A stretch of 64,000 bases of DNA from Amycolatopsis roodepoortensis (GCF_014873915.1 NZ_JADBEJ010000002.1:62001-126000), one strand, 5' to 3'. Counted from the first letter of the stretch, positions 33,974-42,599 are shown. The notes: generated by a model from the sequence alone, not told the origin. Made by a program: numbers and translations.

Positions 33974-34828
33974 ATGCGCGTGCTTGCCTTCCTCGACGGG
34001 ACCCTGGCCGACCCCGAAGCCGCCCACCTGCGAGTAGACGACCTCGGGTTGCTTCGCGGCGACGGCGTGTTCGAGACGATCCTCGTCGTCGACGGACGGC
34101 CTCGTGAGCTCCGCCCGCACCTCGAGCGGCTGGCGCGTTCCGCGGCCATGCTCGACCTGCCGGAGCCCGACCTCGCCGCCTGGGAGCGCGCCGCGCAGGT
34201 CGTCATCGACAACTGGTCCGGCCCGGCCGAGATCGCGCTGAAACTGGTGTACACCAGGGGAATCGACGGCGATCCGGAGGCGAAGCCGTTCGGGTTCGCG
34301 CTCGGCGTGGAGATCGACGAGAAGGTCCAGCGGGCCCGCGTCGAAGGCGTCGCGGCGATCACCCTCGAACGCGGTATCGAGCCCGACCTCGCCGAGCGCG
34401 CGCCGTGGCTGCTGCTGGGCGCGAAGTCGATTTCGTACGGCGTCAACATGGCCGCGTTGCGGGAGGCCGGCCGCCGTGGCGCGAGCGATGTGATTTTCAC
34501 CGCCGCCGACGGCACGGTCTTCGAAGGGCCGACCTCGACGGTCGTCCTCGCGAAGGACAAGACGCTCTACACGCCACCGGCGACCATCGGCATCCTGCCG
34601 GGGACGACGCAGGCGGCGCTGTTCCGCGGCGCCGAGCGCGCGGGCTGGTCGGTCAAGGTCGAGCCGCTCAACGTCTCGGACCTCACCGAGGGCGAAGGGC
34701 TGTTCCTCGCGTCGTCGGTCCGCAAGCTGACCAGGGTGCACACACTCGACGGCGTCGCGCTCACCGACTCCAGCGCGATCCACGCCGAGCTGGCCGCCGC
34801 ATACGAGAGCGAATACTCGATCAGTTGA
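33974..34828 (+). CDS. pabC: Aminodeoxychorismate lyase (PLP fold type IV)
   Basis: A 284-aa protein. It begins MRVLAFLDGTLADPE, then LGLLRGDGVFETILV and RPHLERLARSA, the opening blocks of branched-chain aminotransferase/ADC lyase family members. The PLP lysine region is LLGAKSISYGVNMAALREA and the late FEGPTSTVVLA binds the cofactor. It converts 4-amino-4-deoxychorismate to p-aminobenzoate for folate. Pairing with YgfZ, itself folate-linked, is consistent. A branched-chain or D-amino acid aminotransferase is the alternative. Confidence 0.83.
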   Translation: MRVLAFLDGTLADPEAAHLRVDDLGLLRGDGVFETILVVDGRPRELRPHLERLARSAAMLDLPEPDLAAWERAAQVVIDNWSGPAEIALKLVYTRGIDGDPEAKPFGFALGVEIDEKVQRARVEGVAAITLERGIEPDLAERAPWLLLGAKSISYGVNMAALREAGRRGASDVIFTAADGTVFEGPTSTVVLAKDKTLYTPPATIGILPGTTQAALFRGAERAGWSVKVEPLNVSDLTEGEGLFLASSVRKLTRVHTLDGVALTDSSAIHAELAAAYESEYSIS

Positions 34829-35273
34829 GCGGGCTGATGATCAGCAGGTGCGGCAGGATCGCTTCTTCGCGGTAGGCGGCGATCTTGTGGTGCCCGTCGA
34901 GGATCACCGCCGCGTCGGTGGTCTCCAGCACGACGGCGACCGGCCGGTGCCCGCTCTTGATCGCCGTCCGGTAGTAGCCGACGCGCGAAACGTCGGCGGG
35001 CGGCCAGTCGGCGCTCGGGGTCAGGTAGCGGTCCTCGGCCAGCCTTTCGGGCCCGGCGACCTGGTATTCGCCGTCGGCGAAGAGATTCAGAAGCGGGCGG
35101 AGCGTGTCGCCGAGCGGGCGCCGTATCTGACCGGTGGCCAGCGCGATCCGCAGCGACTGCGGAAGCTCTGGTTGGGCGGGGACCCGGTTCGAAGCGATCT
35201 TTCCCGCTGAGAACCAGTTAGCGCTGTTCGTGTCGATGACACCCGTGCCACCGTCGACCTTTACCTGTTCCAC
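34821..35273 (-). CDS. Uncharacterised protein with ParB/Srx-like DGHH motif
   Basis: A 150-aa protein starting at a GTG (35273) 13 bp inside the end of pxpC. Near the C-terminus VVLETTDAAVILDGHHKIAAYREE resembles the ParB/Srx box (V.DG.H...A). The middle has GYYRTAIKSGHRPVA. It lacks a DNA-binding domain. Coupling to pxpC suggests the same transcript, but the role is unknown. The longer in-frame reading to 36140 is a shadow of pxpC/pxpB. Confidence 0.6.
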   Translation of the reverse strand: MEQVKVDGGTGVIDTNSANWFSAGKIASNRVPAQPELPQSLRIALATGQIRRPLGDTLRPLLNLFADGEYQVAGPERLAEDRYLTPSADWPPADVSRVGYYRTAIKSGHRPVAVVLETTDAAVILDGHHKIAAYREEAILPHLLIISPLN

Positions 35274-36133
35274 ACCCTCGTGGACGAGTGAAAGCGGAGA
35301 AGGGTTCCGGGTCGGGCCTGCGCGAGTGCCGGGAGTGACGCCTGTCTCACCACGGCCGCCACCGGATAACCACCGGTAGTTGGATGATCCGCCAAGAACA
35401 CCACCGGCAACCCGTTCGGCGGCACCTGGACGGCGCCGGTCAGCAGGCCTTCGCTCGGCAGTTCCCGCTCCGCGTATCCGGCCGCGCGAGTCAGCGCGGG
35501 TCCGTCGAGCCGGAGTCCGACGCGGTTGGATTCCGACGTCACCGTCCAGGTCTTCGCGAGCCCGGCCGCCGGGTTCTCGAACCAATGCGCCCGCGGCCCC
35601 GGATCGATCAGCACGACGAGCTCGGCCGGCGCCATGCTGGGCAGCACGACGTCGGCGCCGTCGGACACCGACGGTGTGCCGAGCGGGAGGACGTCGCCCG
35701 CCTTCAGCGGCGCCGGCCCGATCTCCGAAAGGACGTCCCGCGACCGGCTGCCGAGTTCCTCCTCGACCGTGATCCCGCCGGAAACCGCCAGGTAGCACCG
35801 CAATCCGGTGGCGGGAGCGCCGATCGACAGGACCTGCCCCGCCGCCAGCCACACCGGCGCGTGCGAGCCGACGGGACGCCCGTCGACCTCGACCGGGACG
35901 GCCGGCCCGGTCACCGCGATGGTGCAGGACGTCGTGGCGCGCAGCCGCAACCCGCCGAACAGGCACTCGACTCCCGCGGCGGCTTCGTCGTTGCCGACGA
36001 GCCGGTTGGCCAGCTTCAGCGCCGGGACGTCCAGCGCGCCGGACGGCGGCACGCCGAGATGCGCGAAACCGGGCCTGCCGAGGTCCTGTACCAGCGCGAG
36101 CGGACCTGTGTCGACCACTTCGACGGCCCTCAT
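35261..36133 (-). CDS. pxpC: 5-oxoprolinase subunit PxpC (KipA / carboxyltransferase-like)
   Basis: A 290-aa protein of the allophanate hydrolase subunit 2 family. It has VDTGPLALVQDLGRPGFAHLGVPPSGALD, marking residues 7-35, with QDLGRPGxxHxGVPxSGAxD the core signature. SNRVGLRLDGPAL and the C-terminal FLADHPTTGGYPV are the other blocks. PxpABC opens 5-oxoproline to glutamate with ATP. Its ATG overlaps the pxpB stop. PxpA is missing from the window. Confidence 0.87.
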   Translation of the reverse strand: MRAVEVVDTGPLALVQDLGRPGFAHLGVPPSGALDVPALKLANRLVGNDEAAAGVECLFGGLRLRATTSCTIAVTGPAVPVEVDGRPVGSHAPVWLAAGQVLSIGAPATGLRCYLAVSGGITVEEELGSRSRDVLSEIGPAPLKAGDVLPLGTPSVSDGADVVLPSMAPAELVVLIDPGPRAHWFENPAAGLAKTWTVTSESNRVGLRLDGPALTRAAGYAERELPSEGLLTGAVQVPPNGLPVVFLADHPTTGGYPVAAVVRQASLPALAQARPGTLLRFHSSTRVWNR

Positions 36134-36741
36134 CCGGCACTCCGGAACCGCACGCGGTCGCCGGGCGCCAGCAACGCGGGCGGATCGGCGCGCGGATCGA
36201 ACAGGACGGTCCGGGTGCGGCCGATCAGCCGCCAGCCGCCGGGCGAGACACGCGGATAAACGCCGGTGAACTCGCCGGCGATCCCGACCGAGCCCGGGGG
36301 CACGCGAGTCCGCGGAGCCGACAGCCGCGGCTGCCGCAGCGGCTCGGGAAGCCCTGTCAGGTAACCGAATCCGGGCGCGAAACCGGTGAAGGCCACGGTG
36401 TAGACGGCGCCGGTGTGCAGCCGGACGACGTCCTCTGTGGACACTCCGGCGTCCCGCGCGACGAGTTCGAGATCCTCGCCGTCGTAGGTCACGTCGAGGG
36501 TGATCTCGCGGGATTCGCCTTCCGGCGGATGGTCGAGGTCGGCGTCCGCCAGCAGCTCACGCACGGCCGCGAGCGCGCCGGAGCCGGGGGTTTCCACCAA
36601 GAGCAGGCTGCGGGCGCCGGGAACGAGTTCGGTGATGCCGTCCGGGCGTGCGGCCGAGACCGCCGCGTGCGCCGCCATCGACTCGGTCAGGGAAGCGCAG
36701 TCGAGCAGGGCGGCGTGCTCGCCGTAGGCACGCCACCGCAT
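36130..36741 (-). CDS. pxpB: 5-oxoprolinase subunit PxpB (KipI-like)
   Basis: A 203-aa protein of the allophanate hydrolase subunit 1 family. Signature residues are VAFTGFAPGFGYLTGLPEPLRQPRL with RVPPGSVGIAG following and ISPGGW-like VSPGGWRLIGRT. It pairs with PxpC (4-bp overlap) to form the carboxyltransferase-like part of 5-oxoprolinase. A KipI-type regulator of sensor kinases is the older alternative name for the fold. An 11-bp gap separates it from the nitrobindin gene upstream. Confidence 0.87.
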   Translation of the reverse strand: MRWRAYGEHAALLDCASLTESMAAHAAVSAARPDGITELVPGARSLLLVETPGSGALAAVRELLADADLDHPPEGESREITLDVTYDGEDLELVARDAGVSTEDVVRLHTGAVYTVAFTGFAPGFGYLTGLPEPLRQPRLSAPRTRVPPGSVGIAGEFTGVYPRVSPGGWRLIGRTRTVLFDPRADPPALLAPGDRVRFRSAG

Positions 36742-36751
36742 CGGAAGAACG

Positions 36752-37384
36752 TCAGCCCACCACGCGACGCAGCAGCGCCGACGTGTGCGGCTGCAGTTCC
36801 TGGCCCATCATGGCGCGCTCCTCGACGTAGCCGAGTTCGCCGTTGACGATGCCGTAGAGCCGCTGCGAGGCCGTGACGTCCTTCGCGGTCGAGGTGCGGA
36901 CGACCGCGTCGGTGCCGAGCTCCCAGGCCGGCACGGACGCCTTGCCACGCGGCTTGCCGTAGAACAGCTCCACGATGCCGGTGTTGTGCGTCAGCAGCAG
37001 CTCGATCGTGTCGTCGGCCTGCGGGCGCCAGAACCCGGATTCGCGCGCGGCGGGACGGATGACCTTGCCGTCCTCGTCGAGCAGCCAGGCACGTGCCTCG
37101 TGGGTGAGGAACGGGCGGCCGTCGTGCGCGATGGTCAGCTGCATGCCGAACCGGTACGGGCCCTCGATGGTCGGGTAGTCGACCTCGCCCTCGCCGCGCC
37201 ACACGCCGACGAGCGGCAGGAGCGCCAGGCAGGCGTCGTTGAGGTTCGGGCCTTCACGCAGGTTCGCGGTGTCGCCCGGGATGGGCATGTCAGGAAGGGT
37301 GCCGTACGGAGGCAGGTTCCGGTCGCGCGTGCTTTCCGCGCGCTTCTCCGCGGCCTGGATGGCCTCGTCGCCACTAGCCGTCAT
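36752..37384 (-). CDS. Nitrobindin / FABP-like heme-binding protein
   Basis: A 210-aa beta-barrel protein of the nitrobindin family (DUF1794). The barrel opens with LLPLVGVWRGEGEVDYPTIEGPYRF, containing GxWxGxG, and the heme-ligating His lies in MMGQELQPHTSALLRRV at the C-terminus. Nitrobindins bind ferric heme and can isomerise peroxynitrite. An N-terminal helical extension of about 40 residues is usual in actinobacteria. A 32-aa membrane peptide is encoded 3 bp upstream, probably in the same operon. Confidence 0.87.
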   Translation of the reverse strand: MTASGDEAIQAAEKRAESTRDRNLPPYGTLPDMPIPGDTANLREGPNLNDACLALLPLVGVWRGEGEVDYPTIEGPYRFGMQLTIAHDGRPFLTHEARAWLLDEDGKVIRPAARESGFWRPQADDTIELLLTHNTGIVELFYGKPRGKASVPAWELGTDAVVRTSTAKDVTASQRLYGIVNGELGYVEERAMMGQELQPHTSALLRRVVG

Positions 37385-37387
37385 CGG

Positions 37388-37486
37388 TCAGCGCTGGTCC
37401 GCGTAAAGCCGGTAGACGACGTACACGGCGAACCAGGTGGTCGCGACGCCGGCGAGCACCAGCAGGGTCGTAAACAGGATCTCCAC
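37388..37486 (-). CDS. 32-aa single-pass membrane protein upstream of nitrobindin
   Basis: A GTG at 37486 opens MEILFTTLLVLAGVAT then TWFAVYVVYRLYADQR and stops at 37388. One TM helix covers most of it, ending in a positively charged tail, so it should sit Nout/Cin. It lies 3 bp before the nitrobindin start, in the same orientation, with no other gene between. The sequence looks like a genuine small membrane protein rather than random, because the hydrophobic pattern and R/Q tail are typical. Function unknown. Confidence 0.6.
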   Translation of the reverse strand: MEILFTTLLVLAGVATTWFAVYVVYRLYADQR

Positions 37487-37549
37487 GCCACGCACTTTAG
37501 TCGCTACCTGCCCGGACAGGCCTGCCGAGGTCGCGTGGCAGTGCCCACA

Positions 37550-37606
37550 CGCGCGTGAAGGCCCCCTTCCCTCGGCTGAGCCGAGGGAAGGGGGCCTTCA
37601 CGCGCG
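37550..37606. repeat. 57-bp palindrome; 55 bp identical to the element at 46792
   Basis: Arms of 28 bp (37550-37577 and 37579-37606) pair perfectly around a single G. The arm begins CGCGCGTGAAGGCCCCC. Positions 37551-37605 are base-for-base identical to 46792-46846. It lies between the small membrane protein gene and the end of the sulfur operon. Confidence 0.85.
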
Positions 37607-37612
37607 AATACG

Positions 37613-37930
37613 TCAGGCGACCGAGATCGCCAGCTGGTGCACGCCGGGTCCCTGCGCGGTGACGGAGGCCTCGCCATTGCCGGAGCGGTGCAGCGCGCGC
37701 ACCGTCCAGTCACCGGGGGCCGCGTAGAAGCGGAAGTCGCCGTCGGCCGACGAGACCACCTCGCCGGTGAAGTCGCCGCCGCCGTCCAGCAACCGCACGA
37801 AGGCGCCGCCGACGGGGCCCTCCGAACCGGTCACCTTGCCCGCCAGCACGACCTGGCCGCGGGTGTCGTAATCGGCGGGCGTGGCCTCCTGGGCCGGTGC
37901 GCCGCAGCTGTCAGTGTCGTTGCCTGCCAT
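37613..37930 (-). CDS. sseC: DUF1416 protein SseC
   Basis: A 105-aa protein. MAGNDTDSCGAPAQ and a fibronectin/CarboxypepD-regulatory-like core (LAGKVTGSEGPVGGAFVRLLDGGGDFTGEV) match DUF1416, named SseC next to the sulfurtransferase in mycobacteria. The exact biochemical role is not known. Its ATG overlaps the sulfurtransferase stop (TGATG), so it is translated with it as the last gene of the operon. Confidence 0.88.
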   Translation of the reverse strand: MAGNDTDSCGAPAQEATPADYDTRGQVVLAGKVTGSEGPVGGAFVRLLDGGGDFTGEVVSSADGDFRFYAAPGDWTVRALHRSGNGEASVTAQGPGVHQLAISVA

Positions 37931-38766
37931 CACTTCGCTCCCAACTCGACCGGCACGCCGACGAGCGAGCCGTATTCCGTCCACGAACCGTCGTAGTTCT
38001 TCACCTGGTCGTAGCCGAGGAGCTCGTGCAGCGCGAACCACGCGATGGACGAACGCTCACCGATCCGGCAGTACGCGATGGTGGCCTTCGACTCGTCGAG
38101 GCCCTCGTCGGAGTACAGCTCCTTGATCTCTTCCTCGGTCTTGAACGTGCCGTCCTCGTTGGCGACCTTCGCCCACGGGACGTTCAGCGCACCCGGGATG
38201 TGGCCGGGGACCTGCGACTGCTCCTGCGGCAGGTGCGCCGGGGCGAGCAGCTTGCCGGAGAACTCGTCGGGCGAGCGCACGTCGACGTAGTTGCTCTTGC
38301 CGATCTCGGCGACGACCTCGTCGCGGAACGCGCGGATCGAGAGGTCCTGCTCCTTGGCCTTGTACTCGGTCGGCTCGCGCTTGACGTCGTCCGAGTTCAG
38401 CTCGCGGCCGTCGAGCTCCCACTTCTTGCGGCCGCCGTCGAGCAGCTGCACCTTGTCGTGGCCGTAGAGCTTGAAGTACCAGTACGCGTACGCGGCGAAC
38501 CAGTTGTTGTTGCCGCCGTAGAGGATCACGCGGTCGTCGTTCGAGATGCCCTTCTCGGACAGCAGCTTCTCGAAGCCCTCCTTGTTGACGAAGTCGCGGC
38601 GCACCCCGTCCTGCAGGTCCTTGCGCCAGTCGAACTTCACCGCACCGCGGATGTGTCCGTTGTCGTACGCGGTCGTGTCCTCGTCGACCTCGACGAACAC
38701 GACACCCGGCGTGTCCAGGTTCTCCTCGGCCCACTGGGTGGTGACCAGGACGTCTTCACGGCTCAT
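37930..38766 (-). CDS. Thiosulfate sulfurtransferase (rhodanese, CysA/SseA type)
   Basis: A 278-aa two-domain rhodanese. The catalytic cysteine sits in YCRIGERSSIAWFAL in the C-terminal domain. The N-terminal inactive domain includes VTTQWAEENLDTPGVVFVEVDE and GHIRGAVKFDW. It moves sulfane sulfur from thiosulfate to cyanide or thiol acceptors. In mycobacteria the same neighbour order (cysA2-sseC2-thiX) is seen. It follows DUF4395 by 22 bp. Confidence 0.93.
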   Translation of the reverse strand: MSREDVLVTTQWAEENLDTPGVVFVEVDEDTTAYDNGHIRGAVKFDWRKDLQDGVRRDFVNKEGFEKLLSEKGISNDDRVILYGGNNNWFAAYAYWYFKLYGHDKVQLLDGGRKKWELDGRELNSDDVKREPTEYKAKEQDLSIRAFRDEVVAEIGKSNYVDVRSPDEFSGKLLAPAHLPQEQSQVPGHIPGALNVPWAKVANEDGTFKTEEEIKELYSDEGLDESKATIAYCRIGERSSIAWFALHELLGYDQVKNYDGSWTEYGSLVGVPVELGAK

Positions 38767-38788
38767 GGAGCTGACTCTCTTTCTGGGG

Positions 38789-39223
38789 TTAGGACGCGCG
38801 AGGGCTGGGACTGAAACGCTTGATGAGCAGGTACATCTCGCAACCGAGACAGAAGTTGAACGCCGCGTTGAGGAACGCCGCGAAGAGCGCGAACGCCGTC
38901 GCGACGAAGCCGAGCGCGGTCAGGCCGGTGGCGAACCCGACGGTGCCGACGACGGCGAACACGAACCCGACGGCCTGCGCGAACCGCAGCGGGGCGGCGT
39001 CCTCGCGTTCGGCCGTCGGGCCGAGCCGCGGCGCGACGAGGTAGCGATAGATCAGGGAGTACGGCGCCGGCTTCAGGCCGATGAAGGCGCCGATCGCGAA
39101 CACCACCGCCTGCGCCGCGAGCAGTGGCCACCACTGGGTGATGAGCACGACCGCGAGCACGATCGTCGTCAGGATGGCGGCGAAACGCGGACCTCGGGGG
39201 TCGACTGCCGGTCCTGCGGACAT
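38789..39223 (-). CDS. DUF4395 membrane protein (sulfur operon)
   Basis: A 144-aa protein with about four TM segments: ILTTIVLAVVLITQWWPLLA, AVVFAIGAFIGL, FVFAVVGTVGFATGL and FVATAFALFAAFLNAAF. The C-terminal FNFCLGCEMYLLIKRF has a CxxC pair expected to face the membrane edge. DUF4395 members are linked to thioredoxin/rhodanese genes and may pass sulfur or electrons across the membrane; this is inferred from context. The ATG at 39223 has AGGAGG upstream. It is the first gene after the leader peptide. Confidence 0.82.
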   Translation of the reverse strand: MSAGPAVDPRGPRFAAILTTIVLAVVLITQWWPLLAAQAVVFAIGAFIGLKPAPYSLIYRYLVAPRLGPTAEREDAAPLRFAQAVGFVFAVVGTVGFATGLTALGFVATAFALFAAFLNAAFNFCLGCEMYLLIKRFSPSPRAS

Positions 39224-39254
39224 GGTTCCTCCTGCGAACGAGAGGGAAAGAGGT

Positions 39255-39273
39255 GCGTGCCGGACGGGCACGC
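39255..39273 (-). terminator. Attenuator hairpin after the Cys leader peptide
   Basis: GCGTGCC (39255-39261) pairs with GGCACGC (39267-39273) across five bases. On the minus strand the stem is followed by ACCTCTTTCCCTCTC, a pyrimidine-rich tail. It lies 12 bp after the leader stop and 32 bp before the DUF4395 start, the position for attenuation. Confidence 0.5.
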
Positions 39274-39284
39274 GCAGGCGTGGC

Positions 39285-39374
39285 TCAGCGAACGCCGGGA
39301 CACAGGCTGCTGCGAACGCGGCACAGGTCCACTGCGCGGCGCTGGGTCAGCAAGGTTCGGGGCAGCCGGTTCAC
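39285..39374 (-). CDS. Cys-containing leader peptide of the sulfur operon (29 aa)
   Basis: The minus strand reads VNRLPRTLLTQRRAVDLC then RVRSSLCPGVR and stops at 39285. 'RRAVDLCRV...LC' is the recognised pattern of actinobacterial putative leader peptides placed before cysteine and sulfur-transfer genes. The GTG at 39374 has TACCCT exactly 7 nt upstream, so the transcript should be leaderless. In mycobacteria leaderless Cys-rich short ORFs stall ribosomes when cysteine is low and let transcription continue into the operon. Two Cys codons are present here. Too short for usual gene finders. Confidence 0.72.
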   Translation of the reverse strand: MNRLPRTLLTQRRAVDLCRVRSSLCPGVR

Positions 39375-39381
39375 GGGCACG

Positions 39382-39387
39382 AGGGTA
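39382..39387 (-). promoter_or_regulatory. -10 element TACCCT of the leader peptide
   Basis: Read on the minus strand, TACCCT ends 7 nt before the GTG of the Cys leader. It fits TANNNT and predicts a transcript that begins with the leader's start codon. Confidence 0.5.
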
Positions 39388-39417
39388 CGCAGAGCTCCCT
39401 CAGGTTGGGAACCGTGT

Positions 39418-39867
39418 TCACACCTTGGGACGCTTCCCGGAATCCGGGATCAGATGAGGCTCCAGGGCGTCGAGAAGGTCCTGACCTCGGGGAACGCCGC
39501 CGACCCGGAAGACCTCACGGCCGTCCGCGGTCAAGGCCAGGGTCGTCGGGGTTCGCAACACCGACAGCGCCTGGGCCACTTCGGGGGTTTCGGTGACGTC
39601 CAGATCGACGTGCGTGAGGCCGTCGGTCTTCTCCGCGAGCGCCGACAGGATCGCGCGGGTGTGGCGGCACGGCGCGCAGAACGTCGTGGAGATCTGGACC
39701 AGGGTGACGCCTTCGGGCGCGAGGGCCTCCGAGACGCGGCCGGGCAGTGTGGGCGCGGTGGACTTGGCCGGTTTGGCCGCGCGGATGCGGCCGTTGCGTG
39801 CCTGCAGCAGCGCGCCGGCCACCCCGCCGAGCACCAGTACGCCCAGCAGCACCCACACCCCGGTCAT
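39418..39867 (-). CDS. thiX: Thioredoxin-like protein (ThiX type)
   Basis: A 149-aa protein with an N-terminal TM anchor (MTGVWVLLGVLVLGGVAGALL) and a thioredoxin domain. The active site is STTFCAPCRHTRAIL and the cis-Pro segment is LRTPTTLALTADG. Anchoring points the domain outside the membrane. The ATG at 39867 is favoured over a TTG two codons earlier. It sits 7 bp after lmeA; the Cys leader and the sulfur operon follow on the same strand. In mycobacteria the orthologue Rv0816c has the same neighbours. Confidence 0.87.
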   Translation of the reverse strand: MTGVWVLLGVLVLGGVAGALLQARNGRIRAAKPAKSTAPTLPGRVSEALAPEGVTLVQISTTFCAPCRHTRAILSALAEKTDGLTHVDLDVTETPEVAQALSVLRTPTTLALTADGREVFRVGGVPRGQDLLDALEPHLIPDSGKRPKV

Positions 39868-39874
39868 CCGCAAG

Positions 39875-40768
39875 TCACCCCTGAGGCTTCGCTCCGCTGA
39901 AGGCGACGTTCTTGCCCTCGCCCTTGATGGTCACCGAGCCGCTGTTCACCCGCACCGACGTCGGCGTCACCGAGAACGGCATCGCGCCGGTGTCGATGGT
40001 CGCGTTGAAGTTCGGCAGCAGCGCGTCCTGTACGGCCTGGGGAACGACGGTGGTCTCCTTGTCATTCCCGAACTGGAGCCGCTTCGGTTCGAGACGGATC
40101 TTCTGCCCGTCCAGCTCGATCATCGCGAAGCAGAAGATCTCCACCTTCTGCCCGGCGATCTGGACGTTGCCCGAAACCCGGATCCCGGTGCTGGCGGTGT
40201 CGACCGGCTCGCCGTTCTCGTTCGTCGCGGTCGGCTTCGTCTCGCCCTGCCCGCTGTCGCCGTTGCGGACGTAGTCCTCGGTGACCGGCTCGATCTTCAG
40301 GTTCTCGATCTTGTCCAGTGGCGCCTGCCGCGCGATGTCCGCGGCCTTGATCGTCACCTCGCCCTTGAGCGTGCCGATGACGATCGACTTCGTGTTGCCG
40401 GACGTCAGGTCGGACAGCGGGGCCGTGACGTCGCTCATGTCGGCGTTGAAGTCCACGTCCCGCAGCCTCGGCGGGACGGCGACGCCCTGGGCGTTGATCG
40501 TGATGTGACTGTAGTCACCGGAAAGGGCCTGGGTCAGGAAGGGGAAACCGTGCACCGTGACCGCCGGATCGTTGGCCAGCTCCAGCTGCTGGCGGGCCTT
40601 CTGGGAGATCGTGTGCTCGGCGTACGCCGCCGCCCCGAAATCGGCCCCGACCAGCAGCACCACCAGCACCGCGAGGGCGATGAGCCAGCCCCGGCCACGG
40701 CGCTTTCCTCGCTTGGCCGGCCGGCCGGAAGACGGTCGGTCGTCACGCGCCACGGGCCTGCTCACCAT
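39875..40768 (-). CDS. lmeA: LmeA family phospholipid-binding protein (DUF2993)
   Basis: A 297-aa protein with a basic cytoplasmic N-terminus (RPAKRGKRRGRG), one TM segment (WLIALAVLVVLLVGADFGAAAYA) and a DUF2993 domain (VHGFPFLTQALSGDYSHITINAQGV). Mycobacterial LmeA acts in the periplasm in mannan elongation of lipoglycans, and its gene also adjoins thiX and glnR. Whether this organism makes lipomannan is not shown. The ATG at 40768 is chosen over an upstream reading. It is divergent from glnR across 143 bp. Confidence 0.87.
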   Translation of the reverse strand: MVSRPVARDDRPSSGRPAKRGKRRGRGWLIALAVLVVLLVGADFGAAAYAEHTISQKARQQLELANDPAVTVHGFPFLTQALSGDYSHITINAQGVAVPPRLRDVDFNADMSDVTAPLSDLTSGNTKSIVIGTLKGEVTIKAADIARQAPLDKIENLKIEPVTEDYVRNGDSGQGETKPTATNENGEPVDTASTGIRVSGNVQIAGQKVEIFCFAMIELDGQKIRLEPKRLQFGNDKETTVVPQAVQDALLPNFNATIDTGAMPFSVTPTSVRVNSGSVTIKGEGKNVAFSGAKPQG

Positions 40769-40809
40769 TGTGTCGAATCTCCTTCGTAAACCTCTTTGGC
40801 CAGGTGTGA

Positions 40810-41661
<852 letters not shown>

Positions 41662-41723
41662 ATCCCCTTTCTGCCTGACAAGACGTCCGGGCGGGGACCG
41701 GGTTCCCGGGTAGGGTCGATTTC

Positions 41724-42599
41724 ATGCTCGATCTGGCTTGGACCGGTGAACCGGACACGGAAGAGATCCACGGCTTCCTGCTCGCCGTGCGTGCGGCCGA
41801 CGGGCGCCCGGAGGACACCGGTTTCGCCGGTGGGCAGCACCTTCTGGGGCGCCTGGACGGTGAGTTGGTCGCGTACGCGCACCTGGACACCGAAGGCGAT
41901 TCGCACGGCAACCAGGTCGCCGAGTTGTTCGTTCACCCCGGGCATCGCCGCTCCGGGCACGGCAGGACACTCGTCAAGGCGCTCGTCGACCACGTCGCGG
42001 GGAAGCCGCTGCGGGTCTGGGCGCACGGCGATCACCCCGCCGCCGTCCATCTCGCCGGGACCGAAGGTTTCGAGCGCGCCCGCGAGCTGCTGATCCTGCA
42101 CGCCGATGTGGAAGCCGCGGACTGGCCGGAGCCCGTGACTCGTGAGGGCGTAACGCTGCGGACGTTCGTCCCCGGTCAGGACGAGGAAGCGATGGTCCGC
42201 GTCAACGCGCGCGCCTTCGACTGGCACCCCGAACAGGGCGCCCTGACCGCCGACGAGGTCCGGGCGACCGAGAAGGAAGCCTGGTTCGACCCCGAGGGCT
42301 TCTTCCTCGCGGAAGAGGAAGGGAAGGTCATCGGCTTCCACTGGACGAAGGTCCACGAGGCCGTCCCCGGCCGGTTCGGTGGCGAGCCCGCCGGCGAGGT
42401 GTACGTCGTCGGCATCGATCCGGACGCCCAGGGCGGCGGTCTCGGGAAGGCGCTCACGCTCGCCGGGCTGCGGTACCTCCGTGATCGCGGGCTGGGCCAA
42501 GTGATCTTGTACGTCGAAGGTGACAACGCGCCCGCACTCGCCGTGTATTCGAAGCTCGGCTTCACCCGATACGAGGTAGACGTCCAATACGCTCGGTAA
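41724..42599 (+). CDS. mshD: Mycothiol synthase MshD
   Basis: A 291-aa protein with two GNAT domains. The N-terminal one has LFVHPGHRRSGHGRTLVKAL and the C-terminal one IDPDAQGGGLGKALTLAGL, each an acetyl-CoA loop. It acetylates Cys-GlcN-Ins to give mycothiol. TAGGGT lies 7 nt before the ATG at 41724, consistent with a leaderless message. The neighbour order glnR-mshD-pst matches mycobacteria. Confidence 0.92.
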   Translation: MLDLAWTGEPDTEEIHGFLLAVRAADGRPEDTGFAGGQHLLGRLDGELVAYAHLDTEGDSHGNQVAELFVHPGHRRSGHGRTLVKALVDHVAGKPLRVWAHGDHPAAVHLAGTEGFERARELLILHADVEAADWPEPVTREGVTLRTFVPGQDEEAMVRVNARAFDWHPEQGALTADEVRATEKEAWFDPEGFFLAEEEGKVIGFHWTKVHEAVPGRFGGEPAGEVYVVGIDPDAQGGGLGKALTLAGLRYLRDRGLGQVILYVEGDNAPALAVYSKLGFTRYEVDVQYAR

